64,000 nucleotides of DNA from Parvibaculum sp. (lineage in GTDB: Bacteria; Pseudomonadota; Alphaproteobacteria; Parvibaculales; Parvibaculaceae), in contig NZ_JAUSBV010000005.1 of the NCBI RefSeq assembly GCF_030651915.1, positions 1 through 64,000 of the forward strand. Reading direction: 5' to 3'. The notes beneath the pieces were generated by a model. The model saw only the letters and a list, made by a program, of their open reading frames with translations, was not told the DNA's origin and did no database searches. Every line of letters starts with the position of its first letter. Position 1 is the first letter of the stretch. Positions 18,434-26,871 of this stretch are shown here, one piece after another. The position numbers and the translations under genes were made by a program.

Positions 18434-19294
18434 GTGACCGGGACGTCGCTGGTCGAAGGCGCCTATGCGGTACTCGCCTGCGCCGATCCCGATGAAAAGG
18501 CGCATCTGGCGGGGAGTGTTGCCGAAGCGTGGCGCGCTTCGGCGCTGACATTGATGCCCGCCAATGGCGCCATGATCGCAATGCCCGACCGGCCGTCGCG
18601 GCCGGCAACACCGGCCCTGCTTGCGCCGCGCGATATGCCGCGACGAACCTTCAAGGGAACCCGCGGGCGCATCGCGCTACTGCATTCGCTGGCCCATATC
18701 GAACTGAACGCCATCGATCTTGCCTTCGATCTCGTCGGGCGTTTTGCCGGCGCCGATCTGCCGCGCGCCTTTTTCGACGACTGGGTTTCGGTCGGCAATG
18801 ACGAAGCGCGGCATTTTGCGATGCTGCAAACGCGGCTCGCGGCCCTCGGCGCCCGCTATGGCGACCTGCCCGCTCATGACGGTTTGTGGCAGGCCGCGAC
18901 CGAAACGCGCCACGACCTGATGGCGCGGCTGGCTGTCGTACCGCTGGTGCTCGAAGCGCGCGGTCTCGATGTCACGCCGGGCATGATCGAACGGCTTGAA
19001 ACGTCAGGCGATTCCGAAAGCGCTACGGTGCTGAAGACGATCTATCGCGACGAACAGGACCATGTGCGCGCCGGCGCGATCTGGTTTTCCCATTTGTGCC
19101 ACGCGAAGGGCCTCGAACCGCAGGAAACCTTTCAACAGCTCGTGCGGCGGCATTTTCGCGGTGTGCTGAAGCCGCCCTTCAACGAGGCGGCAAGACGCGC
19201 GGCCGGGCTCACGCCCGAATTTTACGAGCCATTGGCCAGCCGCCCGGACGGCGAAATTCAGACGCAGCGGACGCCTATGGTGAATTCAGATTAA
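18434..19294 (+). CDS. DUF455 ferritin-like protein
   Basis: This protein of about 286 residues starts at a GTG four bases after the bcp stop; no ATG fits. Probable di-iron ligands are E in HIELNAIDLA, E-x2-H in DEARHF, and E-x2-H in RDEQDHV, as in DUF455/COG2833. The family is uncharacterised. Coupling to a peroxiredoxin suggests a link to iron or peroxide handling, which is inference. The C-terminus after about residue 255 is hydrophilic. Confidence 0.78.
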   Translation: MTGTSLVEGAYAVLACADPDEKAHLAGSVAEAWRASALTLMPANGAMIAMPDRPSRPATPALLAPRDMPRRTFKGTRGRIALLHSLAHIELNAIDLAFDLVGRFAGADLPRAFFDDWVSVGNDEARHFAMLQTRLAALGARYGDLPAHDGLWQAATETRHDLMARLAVVPLVLEARGLDVTPGMIERLETSGDSESATVLKTIYRDEQDHVRAGAIWFSHLCHAKGLEPQETFQQLVRRHFRGVLKPPFNEAARRAAGLTPEFYEPLASRPDGEIQTQRTPMVNSD

Positions 19295-19297
19295 CCA

Positions 19298-19314
19298 TTA
19301 ACATCAAATGTTAA
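19298..19314. promoter_or_regulatory. 17-bp perfect palindrome in the M23-bactofilin promoter region
   Basis: TTAACAT-CAA-ATGTTAA is a perfect inverted repeat just after the DUF455 stop. A possible promoter overlaps it: TTAACA (19298-19303), a 17-bp spacer, then TATGTT (19321-19326). A third TTAA lies at 19291. The TTAA spacing does not match the CtrA N7 consensus. It is a candidate operator; the protein is unknown. Confidence 0.45.
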
Positions 19315-19392
19315 GGCGAGTATGTTGTAATTCTGTGCCAATTTGGGTGAGATGGGGCAGCAAACAGAGGGGGACGTGGGGCATTGAGGGGC

Positions 19393-20799
19393 ATGCACCA
19401 TCGGGCGGGGTGGCCTGATAGATTCCGGGGTTTTCTGCGGCATATGTACGTGGAGCGGCAGATTTATATCCGCAGCCACGGGCATGTTCAGTTCATTTCG
19501 CTGTCGCCGCTGACACAGACTTTTTTTGCGACAATTGCCCTGGCTTTCGTCGGCTGGATCGCTTTTGCGTCGGTCAATGTGGTGTTCAAGGAGCAGATCA
19601 TCGCTTCGAAGGACCGCCGCTACGTTAAAATGCAAGGCGCCTATGAAGAGCGGATGGCGCAGCTGCAATCGGCCTATGATGCGCTTAATGGCCAGCTGGT
19701 CATTACCGAAGAGCGCTTCATGGCGACGACCATGCAGCTTGAGGACAAGCACCGCCAGCTGGCCGCGCTGATGAGCCAGCGCCAGACCGCCAGTTCCCGG
19801 CTCGAGACGATGCGCCGGCACTTCGCGGCCACCACGGGCGGAAAAACCGAGGGCGAACGGGGCAACAAGGTGCTGATGCGGGTCGAGCGGCACTCCGAGG
19901 GACCGGATTTCGCCGACACGACGACCGGACCCCGGCAGATGGCCGGAACCGACCGTTTTATCATCGATACGGCCGAAAATACCGGCGGACCGATCGACCT
20001 TGCCGGCCTGACCGAGCTCACCGGCATGGCGGGCCTGGCCGGCAACGAGGCCGACGGAAACGGCACAGTGGCCCAGATCGACACCCGGCTGGCCCAGATT
20101 GACCGGGCCCAGCTGACGCTGATCAACAATATCGAGGAAGTGACCGACCGGCGGGTCCGCGAGCTCAAATCGATCATCGGCATGACCAAGGTGATCGACC
20201 CCGAGACGCTGATCGAGCGCCGCGGCAAGGCCAAGGGCGCGGCGCAGGGCGGCCCCTTCATCAGCCTGGCAGACCACGAGGCGCTGGCCGGCGGCGCCGG
20301 CGACAGCGGCTTCGGCAAACAGCTTTACCGGGTCAGCCAAAATCTCAGGACATTGGCCGATCTTGAGGAAACTATTGCACAAATGCCGCTCGCCGAGCCG
20401 CTTGTCAGCTACCGCAAAACCAGCAGCTACGGCTCGCGCCGCGACCCTTTCAACGGCCGCATGGCTTTCCATTCGGGCGAGGATCTGGCGGCGCCTTATG
20501 GCGAGCGCGTCTATGCGCCCGGCGCCGGCACGGTGAGCTTTGCCGGCTGGCGTGGCGGCTATGGCCGCATCGTCGAAATCGATCACGGCAACGGCTTCCG
20601 GACCCGCTACGGGCATCTCGGCCGCATGGACGTCAAGACTGGCCAGAAAGTTGCATTCCGGGAGATCATCGGCAGAGTAGGGTCTTCTGGCCGCAGCAGC
20701 GGGCCCCATCTTCACTATGAGGTCTGGTTCGACGGTATCGTTCGTAACCCCTCCAAGTTCATTGAGGCAGGGCATTATGTTTTCGCGAAGCAAGGATAG
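19393..20799 (+). CDS. M23 family murein endopeptidase, LmdC-like, membrane anchored
   Basis: This protein of about 468 residues has a short basic cytoplasmic segment, one membrane helix (about 40-60) and a coiled-coil region (about 65-130). A C-terminal LytM/M23 domain follows, with zinc ligands in HSGEDLAAP and HLHYEVW, plus GSSGRSSGPHLH. It should cut peptide cross-links in the periplasm. The last 23 bp overlap the bactofilin start, so the two are translationally coupled. In stalked and budding alphaproteobacteria such M23 peptidases (LmdC) work with bactofilins in localised wall growth. A TTG at 19384 is an alternative start with a better-placed GAGGGGG. Confidence 0.88.
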   Translation: MHHRAGWPDRFRGFLRHMYVERQIYIRSHGHVQFISLSPLTQTFFATIALAFVGWIAFASVNVVFKEQIIASKDRRYVKMQGAYEERMAQLQSAYDALNGQLVITEERFMATTMQLEDKHRQLAALMSQRQTASSRLETMRRHFAATTGGKTEGERGNKVLMRVERHSEGPDFADTTTGPRQMAGTDRFIIDTAENTGGPIDLAGLTELTGMAGLAGNEADGNGTVAQIDTRLAQIDRAQLTLINNIEEVTDRRVRELKSIIGMTKVIDPETLIERRGKAKGAAQGGPFISLADHEALAGGAGDSGFGKQLYRVSQNLRTLADLEETIAQMPLAEPLVSYRKTSSYGSRRDPFNGRMAFHSGEDLAAPYGERVYAPGAGTVSFAGWRGGYGRIVEIDHGNGFRTRYGHLGRMDVKTGQKVAFREIIGRVGSSGRSSGPHLHYEVWFDGIVRNPSKFIEAGHYVFAKQG

Positions 20800-21352
20800 A
20801 GACACCGACAAGGCAGCGGCTCCCGCAGTGGCGGCCCCTGCCCCCATGCCGGGCAAGCGCCCCGGCCCGCGCACCGCGCCGTCGATCATCTCCAACGATC
20901 TGGTGGTCCACGGCAACATGACGGCGACCGGCGACATCCAGGTCGACGGCACCGTTGAGGGCGATATTCGCAGCCAGTCGCTGACGATCGGCGAAAAGGC
21001 TTCGATTACCGGCGAGATCGTCGCCGAGGACATCGTGATCCGCGGCCGCGTTATCGGCACCATTCGCGGCCGCCGCGTGCAGCTTTCCTCGACCTGCCAT
21101 GTCGAGGGCGACATTCTGCACGAAGCGCTGGCTGTTGAAACCGGCGCCTTTTTCGAAGGCAATTGCCGCCATTCGGACGACCCGATCGGCCAGGCCTCGT
21201 CCGGCGCCAGCCTGCGCCCGTCGGCGCCGCGCCCGGGACCGGCCGCCAACAGCCCCGACGCCCCGCGCCCGGCACCGCGCGCCGCGCTGGGCGAGAGCCC
21301 GGTGGTGGTCAATGACGGCGGCGTCGTCGTCAAGCGGCCGGCCGCACAGTAA
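20777..21352 (+). CDS. bactofilin
   Basis: This 191-residue polymer-forming cytoskeletal protein has a disordered N-terminus (about 1-35, Ala/Pro-rich). The bactofilin beta-helix domain (about 36-125) shows short repeating beta turns (GNMTATGDIQVDGTVEGDI, then RGRVIGTIRGRRVQL), and a Pro/Ala-rich tail follows. The start at 20777 lies inside the 3' end of the M23 peptidase gene and is inferred from homology; the frame is open further upstream. The pair probably positions peptidoglycan hydrolysis. A strong terminator follows at 21386. Confidence 0.9.
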   Translation: MFSRSKDRDTDKAAAPAVAAPAPMPGKRPGPRTAPSIISNDLVVHGNMTATGDIQVDGTVEGDIRSQSLTIGEKASITGEIVAEDIVIRGRVIGTIRGRRVQLSSTCHVEGDILHEALAVETGAFFEGNCRHSDDPIGQASSGASLRPSAPRPGPAANSPDAPRPAPRAALGESPVVVNDGGVVVKRPAAQ

Positions 21353-21385
21353 GACAGATCGACCGTTCTTCGGGGGGAGAACGGC

Positions 21386-21426
21386 AAAACCGGGGCGGTG
21401 CGCGCAAGCGCCTGCCCCGGTTTTTC
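21386..21426 (+). terminator. intrinsic terminator after bactofilin
   Basis: AACCGGGGC (21388-21396) pairs with GCCCCGGTT (21414-21422), with a GC-rich 17-nt loop and a run of T to 21425. It ends the M23-bactofilin transcript. Confidence 0.8.
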
Positions 21427-21444
21427 GTTGCGCGGCGGCACAGA

Positions 21445-21587
21445 CTGTCATCGTTCTGTCACAAAACCCCGCGCCGCGCCTGAAAGCGCAATGGCCCCAG
21501 AGACTTGCGCCCGATTTGCGCGGATCGCGACAGCAGCGCGGCGACAGCGCACCCCCCCTCTGTCACGGAACTGTCAAAAAACTGTCA
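21445..21587. repeat. helically phased CTGTCA repeats
   Basis: CTGTCA occurs at 21445 and 21456, then at 21560, 21571 and 21582. Within each block the spacing is exactly 11 bp. The blocks are about 104 bp apart, close to ten helical turns. The region lies between the bactofilin terminator and the 3' end of the NYN gene. Such phasing is typical of arrays bound by a protein on one DNA face, but no binding protein is known here. Confidence 0.6.
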
Positions 21588-21615
21588 CAAACGGATTTGG
21601 GCGCTGGAATGGCGC

Positions 21616-21728
21616 GGGGAGAAAGCATGTTTATCCCCGGGGCAAACATGATTTATCCCCGAGGAGGAGATCATGCTTATCCCCCGGGGATAAAGCCATG
21701 CCGCGACGGCGGCGGGGAGAAAGCATGT
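21616..21728. repeat. cluster of TTATCCCC palindromes flanked by a direct repeat
   Basis: TTATCCCC occurs at 21631, 21653 and 21677. The third is a perfect 17-bp palindrome with GGGGATAA (21686-21693). The first sits in the loop of CATGTTT...AAACATG (21626-21650). Two copies of GGGGAGAAAGCATGT (21616-21630 and 21714-21728) bracket the cluster. No coding sequence is evident. It could be a small non-autonomous element or a protein-binding cluster. Confidence 0.6.
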
Positions 21729-21769
21729 CGCCGGCGGCAGCGTTGCGGTGAAGGGCGACAGGCGTCGAT

Positions 21770-22387
21770 CTACAACACCAGGTCTACATGCGCCTTCAGT
21801 TCGCGCTTCACGGCGTGCCCCATATGGTCGAGATAAACGCGAACACCTTCGCGCCGGGCGAACTTGAAGGCGGGAACCATGTCGCTGTCTCCCGTTACAA
21901 CCACAATAATCTCTGCCAGCCGGCGCAAGGACAAACGCGCGATGTCGAGACCGATGCGCAAATCGACCCCTTTTTGTTCGATGTTCGGAACGAAATCCCT
22001 TGCCTCCAGAACCCGTGGCCCCTTTTCCACGATGCTGCGCAGCGCGGCATCGCCGAGCGCCCATCCGTGAACGGATGTTTCGCCGGAACGCAATGCAAAA
22101 TCCGGCTGGAGCTCCAACCGCTGCTGAAGACCGATATTGTCGGCAAAGTTCCGATTGGCGGTGAGGTCGACAATCGAGCTGTCGACGGGGTTTGTCAAAA
22201 TGCCGGATGCGGGGGGTGCATCGTAGTAATAAACCCGAAGGAGCTGGTGGTCGGCGAGCACCGGGTTTGCCTTGATCCGGTCGATCTCGGCCTTGATCTC
22301 GTCCACCGTCGGGAAGTGCTTGTTGCGTTGCCTGAGCTTGACGCGGATAAACCCGCCATCGATGAGAATGGCAAAATTTGCCTTCAT
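21770..22387 (-). CDS. NYN-domain (LabA/DUF88, PIN-like) protein
   Basis: This 205-residue protein starts MKANFAILIDGGF, with the first acidic residue of the NYN active site at Asp10. It contains VDLRIGLD and VVVTGDSDMVPAFK, the other acidic clusters of this PIN-like nuclease fold. NYN proteins are presumed metal-dependent RNases. Some act in RNA turnover and some in defence, and the sequence does not say which. A TTG at 22399 is an alternative start. The neighbouring DNA is repeat-rich and carries a gene remnant, suggesting an accessory setting. Confidence 0.82.
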   Translation of the reverse strand: MKANFAILIDGGFIRVKLRQRNKHFPTVDEIKAEIDRIKANPVLADHQLLRVYYYDAPPASGILTNPVDSSIVDLTANRNFADNIGLQQRLELQPDFALRSGETSVHGWALGDAALRSIVEKGPRVLEARDFVPNIEQKGVDLRIGLDIARLSLRRLAEIIVVVTGDSDMVPAFKFARREGVRVYLDHMGHAVKRELKAHVDLVL

Positions 22388-22555
22388 CTGCCCCCACAAA
22401 TGAATTGACCCTGCCCACTCGTAGCGCTTGCACGCTTTCCATCAAGGACGAATGAACAGGGCCGTCTTCTATCAGCTCAATATAAATAGGAAGAGTTGAC
22501 GATTTCGTCAATATTGGAGATTGCGGCAAGCGGAAGCGCGGGAGCGGATGGCGGC

Positions 22556-22624
22556 GGCGCGGGCTACGACATTCTTTCATTCACCGCGCGCGGCGAGGAA
22601 CGCTTTCTCGAAGTGAAGACGACG
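22556..22624 (+). pseudogene. remnant of a DUF3883-domain gene
   Basis: The stretch GAGYDILSF...GEERFLEVKTT matches the core of the DUF3883 domain (NO VEIN C-terminal, restriction-endonuclease-like), where E-V-K is the catalytic-looking part. Coding similarity stops immediately after KTT, where a repeat element begins. The upstream frame is closed by a stop at 22487. Only this core of about 23 residues is recognisable, so it is debris of a once larger gene. Confidence 0.55.
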
Positions 22625-22648
22625 TGTCTTCACCTCGCCACCCTTCGG

Positions 22649-22792
22649 TGTCACCCCGGCACTTGTTGCCGGGGCCCACTCGCCTCTCCATCCACCGAAG
22701 CGCTTAACGGATTTGAGGTTGTCGCGCCCATCGTGCGCTATCGCGCTTGCTGAGGGAACCAATGGGTCCCGGGCACAAGGCCCGGGATGACA
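22649..22792. repeat. composite TGTCA-CCCGG inverted-repeat element
   Basis: TGTCACCCCGGC with GCCGGGG forms one hairpin (22654-22674), and CCCGGGC with GCCCGGGATGACA forms a second (22768-22792) in the opposite orientation. The TGTCA/TGACA ends make a 144-bp symmetrical unit. A third related hairpin, TGTCATCCCGGC, is at 33798. These look like dispersed REP-like units. This one abuts the DUF3883 remnant. Confidence 0.6.
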
Positions 22793-22892
22793 CCTGTGGG
22801 TGGGGGGCGCGCGGAGTTTCAGCGGCAGAAGGAATTTTGCGAAGAGAGAAGGCGCGTGTGGGGGCAAAGGAAATCGTCGCGCAACGCCTCAC

Positions 22893-23348
22893 TCAATGCC
22901 GCTTCATCCCCCGCCCCAGCCACCAGAAGGCCGCGCCGGGCAGAACGATCCACTGGGCGACCGGCGAAAGGCCGGCGTTGAGGATGGGGATGACCGGCAT
23001 CAGGTCGCGATAGGCCCATGAAGCGCGGATGACGATGTTGAGCCATTCGCTGAACAAAGTGTAGGCAAGGCCGATCGCGATGGTGGCGGCGGCGACGCGG
23101 CCATAGGTCTGCGCCGGCCAGAAGCCGTTGCCGAAAAGGAAGAGAGCCGCCATGAGGGCGGCAAGCGCGATCAGGATGTCGCCGCCGGTGCAATGGATCG
23201 CGGCGAAGACGATTTCGCTTCGCGTTCCGGTTTCCCAGAGCGTGTAGAGCGGCATATGCGCAAATTCCCAGGCGAGATTGCCCAGCGCCATGAAAACGAT
23301 GTAGCGCCGCAGGAAGGGGAGCCAGTCGTTCCGGCCGTTGTTCAACAT
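22893..23348 (-). CDS. four-helix integral membrane protein, unknown function
   Basis: This 151-residue hydrophobic protein has about four transmembrane helices (around 13-30, 45-68, 78-98 and 120-145). Conserved-looking polar residues lie near the membrane: WEFAHMPLYTLWE, HCTGGD and SEWLN. I do not recognise a named family with confidence. It starts 11 bp after the stop of the beta-CASP gene on the same strand, so it is likely the last gene of the copper operon. Confidence 0.7.
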   Translation of the reverse strand: MLNNGRNDWLPFLRRYIVFMALGNLAWEFAHMPLYTLWETGTRSEIVFAAIHCTGGDILIALAALMAALFLFGNGFWPAQTYGRVAAATIAIGLAYTLFSEWLNIVIRASWAYRDLMPVIPILNAGLSPVAQWIVLPGAAFWWLGRGMKRH

Positions 23349-23359
23349 CGGCAGCCGCC

Positions 23360-24717
23360 TCACAGCGTGAAGACCTGGTCCTGGCGCGGAACGGCGACGT
23401 TCCAGCCGAGCTCCCGGGCGATGCGGACGCGCAAGGCTTCCGAGGCGTCGGGCTCGCCATGGACGACGAAGGCCTGTTGCGGCGGGCGGCGGAGGCCGGA
23501 GAGCCAGCGCATGATTTCGTCGCCATCGGCATGGGCCGACAGCATCGGCAAATCGGCGATCTCGGCGCGGACCGGCACCCACTGCCCATGGATCTTCGTT
23601 TCGCGGGCGCCCTGCAGCATGGCGCGGCCGCGCGTGCCGGCGGCCTGAAAGCCGGAAAAGAGGATCGTGTGCTTGCGGTCCGGCGCGAAGGACTTCATGT
23701 GATGCAGGACGCGGCCGCCGGTCGCCATGCCGCTCGCGGAGATGACGATCTTGGGATAGGCGTTGGCGGTGACCTCTTTCGAGTCGTCGACCTCGCGCAC
23801 ATAGGTCGCGATGTCGCAAACTTCCTTGCAAAGTGGTGGCGACAGACGGTGGTCGTCGAGATGGGCGCAAAGGAGCTCGCTCGCATCGATCGCCATCGGG
23901 CTGTCGAGATAGACCGGCACGTCGCGGAGGCGCCCGGCCTGCTTCAGCGCCCAGATGTAATAGAGAAGCGACTGGGCGCGGCCGACCGCAAAGGCGGGGA
24001 TCACGACCGTGCCGCCGCGCGCCACCGTGTTCTCGATCACGGCGCCGAGCTGTTCGACCGGATCGGCCCCGTCATGCGCGCGATTTCCATAGGTCGATTC
24101 AACGACGACATAATCGGCCTCCGGCACCGGTTCGGGATCGACCATCACCGGGTCGCCGTAGCGGCCAAGATCGCCGGAAAAGAGGATATTCCTGCCGCCC
24201 CAGCCGATCTCGGCCGTGGCGGCGCCAAGAATGTGGCCGGCATGGCGGAAGGTCAGCGTGGCGCCGCCGGGCAGCGAAACGGATTTGTGGTACGGGACGG
24301 CGGTGAAGGCCTCGATTGCGCGCTCGGCGTCGCGAATGCCGTAGAGCGGCAGCGCCGGCTTGTGCTTCGAAAAAGACTTGCGGTTGGCGTATTCGGCGTC
24401 CTTCTCCTGAATATGACCGCTGTCCTTCAGAATGAGCGCCGCCACTTCGCGCGTCGCGTCGGTCGCGAAGATGCGGCCGCGAAAACCCTCACGCACGATC
24501 TTCGGCAGATAGCCCGAATGATCGAGATGGGCGTGGGTGAGCACGATGGCGTCGATCGAGCGAGGCTCGACCGGGAACGGCGCCCAGTTGAGTTCGCGCA
24601 GGTTCTTCAGCCCTGGAACAGGCCGCAATCGACGAGGATGCGGTGTCCGTCCAGCGTCAGCAGATGTTTGGAGCCGGTGACGGTGCCCGCGCCGCCCAGC
24701 GAAGTCAGCGTGAACAT
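23360..24717 (-). pseudogene. MBL-fold beta-CASP ribonuclease-like gene, frameshifted
   Basis: The N-terminus starts at 24717 ([18 protein letters not shown]) and runs to LVDCGLFQG, then hits a stop at 24607. The remainder (GLKNLREL, then THAHLDHSG, HAGHILGA, FSGDLGRY, a beta-CASP segment and SAHADGDE) continues in another frame. A missing G in the run at 24611-24613 explains the break: one extra G restores [10 protein letters not shown]. Intact, it would be about 450 residues of the CPSF/YSH1-type metallo-beta-lactamase RNase family. The error could be a true mutation, a phase-variable tract or a sequencing slip. It lies in the copper operon after the P-ATPase, with a GC hairpin (24739-24758) between. 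Confidence 0.85.
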
Positions 24718-24772
24718 GCGATGCTTTCTCCTGTTGAAGGCCGGCTGGATTGCCGGCCCTTTTCGACCGGCA

Positions 24773-26869
24773 TCATCCATGCCGCCTGTAGAAGCGCAGG
24801 AATTGTGCGTTGATGGCAACGATGACGGTGCTCGCCGACATGAAGACGGCGGCAACGGCCGGCGTCATCATGAAGCCGGTTCCGAAAGTGATGCCGGCCG
24901 CCATCGGGATGGCTATGGCGTTATACCCCGTCGCCCAGATCAGGTTCTGGACCATCTTGCGATAGGTCGCACGCGACAGGCCGAGGATCGCGGCCACGTC
25001 GCGCGGATCGCTCCTGACCAGCACGACGTCGGCCGATTCCACCGCCACATCCGTGCCGGCTCCGATGGCGATGCCGAGATCGGCCTGCACCAGAGCAGGG
25101 GCATCGTTCACCCCGTCGCCGGCCATGGCGACCTGAAGCCCGCGGTCCTGAAGTTCCCTGATCTTGTCCGACTTCCGGTCGGGCAGCACTTCCGCAAAAT
25201 ACTCGGCGATGCCAAGTTCGTCCGATACCGACTGTGCCACACCCCTGGCGTCCCCGGTCAGCATGACGGACCTGATGCCGAGACGCGCCAGCTCGGCGAT
25301 GGCTTCCTTCGACTCCGGCCTGACGATATCGGCCAGCGCGATCAGCGCGCGCGGTTGCCCGCCGCGCGTCAGCACCACCACCGTCTTGCCTTGCGCTTCG
25401 AGTTGCTTCAGCCGTTCGCCGCCCGCGGCCCTGCCCTGCCGCGCAAGATGCCCGGGGCTGACAATGCGCACATCCTCTCCCCCGACGTTTGCCGCGATGC
25501 CTTCGCCGGTGATGTTCCGGACATCGCTCGCCCTGGGGACAACCAGGCCCCGCCGTCCGGCTTCCGCCACGATGCCACGGGCTATCGGATGCTCGGACTG
25601 ACTTTCGGCCGCCGCCGCGAAGGCAAGTTCCTTCGCTTCGTCGCCATCGTCCAGCATGACGATGTCACTCACGCCGAACCGGCCCTCGGTCAGGGTGCCC
25701 GTCTTGTCGAAGACCACGACGTTCAGATTGCGCGCACGCTCGAACGCGGCACGATCGCGGATGAGAAGGCCGTTGCCGGCACTGAGCGACGTGCTGACGG
25801 CGACCACCAGCGGAACGGCAAGACCGAGGGCATGCGGGCAGGCGACGACCATCACCGTCACCATGCGCTCGAGAGCGAATTCGGGCGACTGTCCGAGCGC
25901 GAGCCAGACAACCAGCGTACCAAAACCGACAATCAGGGCGATATATGTCAGCCAGGATGCGGCGCGGTTCGCGATGTCCTGGGTGTGCGAACGCGTCGCC
26001 TGGGCTTTCCTGACAAGATCTATGACCTGGGCGAGGTAGGTTTTATCGCCAGTGGCCGTTACCTCGATCGTGACCGCATTTGCGCCGTTGATCGCGCCGC
26101 CAATCGCGCGGTCGCCCGCCGATTTGGCGACCGGGCGGGATTCGCCCGTCAGCATCGCTTCGTTGAAACCCGAAGATCCCTCAATGATCGTGCCATCCAC
26201 AGGGACCTTGGCACCCGGCCGAACAAGGACCCTGTCGCCCGGCCGCAGGGCGGAGATCGGCACTTCGTGCATTCCGCCATCGGCATCGACCTTCGTCGCG
26301 CTGTCCGGCAACAGCCGCACGAGTTCCTCAAGGGCACGCGACGCGCCCATGACGGAGCGCATTTCGACCCAATGACCGAGAAGCATGATGGCGACCAGCG
26401 TTACCAGCTCCCAATAGAAGGGTTCGCCGGGAAAGCCGAACGTCGTCGCGGCGGAGAAAAAGTACGCCGCCGAGATCGCCAGCGCGATCAGCGTCATCAT
26501 TCCGGGCTGCCTCTTGCGCAGCTCGGACAGGAAGCCGGTGAGGAAAGGCCAGCCGCCATGGAGGTAAACGATGGTGGAGAGCCCGAAGAGCACGAGCCCA
26601 TCGCCGGGAAACGCCAGCGTTTCGGCAAGGCCGAACCAGCGCTGGATCATCGGCGAGAGCAACAGGACGGGCGGCGTCAGGGCCAATGCAACCCAGAACC
26701 GGCGCCGGAAATCCGCAACCATGGCTGTGTGATCATGGCCGACATGTTCCGCGTGAGAAGAACCGGCCGCCGCCACGATCACAACCCCGCCTGAAGCGTG
26801 ATGATGTTTTCCGGCGCCGGCGGGTTCTTCGCGGTCGTGGCCGGGCGGCGCGTTGCCATCCTTCACCAT
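24773..26869 (-). CDS. copper-translocating P-type ATPase, CopB-type (P1B-3-like)
   Basis: This 698-residue P1B ATPase has a His-rich N-terminus ([12 protein letters not shown], about residues 20-48) instead of CxxC metal domains. The transmembrane metal motif is CPH ([10 protein letters not shown]), as in CopB rather than CopA (CPC). Other motifs are [13 protein letters not shown] (phosphorylated Asp), SEHPIA and AGDGVNDAP. It should export copper, possibly Cu(II), or silver from the cytoplasm. I chose the ATG at 26869; the frame is open upstream but would run into the preceding gene. Operon position after copA, copB and cupredoxin supports copper. Confidence 0.9.
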   Translation of the reverse strand: MVKDGNAPPGHDREEPAGAGKHHHASGGVVIVAAAGSSHAEHVGHDHTAMVADFRRRFWVALALTPPVLLLSPMIQRWFGLAETLAFPGDGLVLFGLSTIVYLHGGWPFLTGFLSELRKRQPGMMTLIALAISAAYFFSAATTFGFPGEPFYWELVTLVAIMLLGHWVEMRSVMGASRALEELVRLLPDSATKVDADGGMHEVPISALRPGDRVLVRPGAKVPVDGTIIEGSSGFNEAMLTGESRPVAKSAGDRAIGGAINGANAVTIEVTATGDKTYLAQVIDLVRKAQATRSHTQDIANRAASWLTYIALIVGFGTLVVWLALGQSPEFALERMVTVMVVACPHALGLAVPLVVAVSTSLSAGNGLLIRDRAAFERARNLNVVVFDKTGTLTEGRFGVSDIVMLDDGDEAKELAFAAAAESQSEHPIARGIVAEAGRRGLVVPRASDVRNITGEGIAANVGGEDVRIVSPGHLARQGRAAGGERLKQLEAQGKTVVVLTRGGQPRALIALADIVRPESKEAIAELARLGIRSVMLTGDARGVAQSVSDELGIAEYFAEVLPDRKSDKIRELQDRGLQVAMAGDGVNDAPALVQADLGIAIGAGTDVAVESADVVLVRSDPRDVAAILGLSRATYRKMVQNLIWATGYNAIAIPMAAGITFGTGFMMTPAVAAVFMSASTVIVAINAQFLRFYRRHG

Positions 26870-26871
26870 CT

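Noticed and set aside
19291-19314. CtrA binding site upstream of the M23-bactofilin operon
   Set aside because: TTAA blocks are spaced by 3 and 9 bases rather than 7; the symmetric dyad explains the sequence better.
23459-26794. Open frame of about 1111 residues opposite the P-type ATPase and beta-CASP genes
   Set aside because: Spans two genuine genes and the gap between them on the other strand; low-complexity composition typical of antisense shadows.
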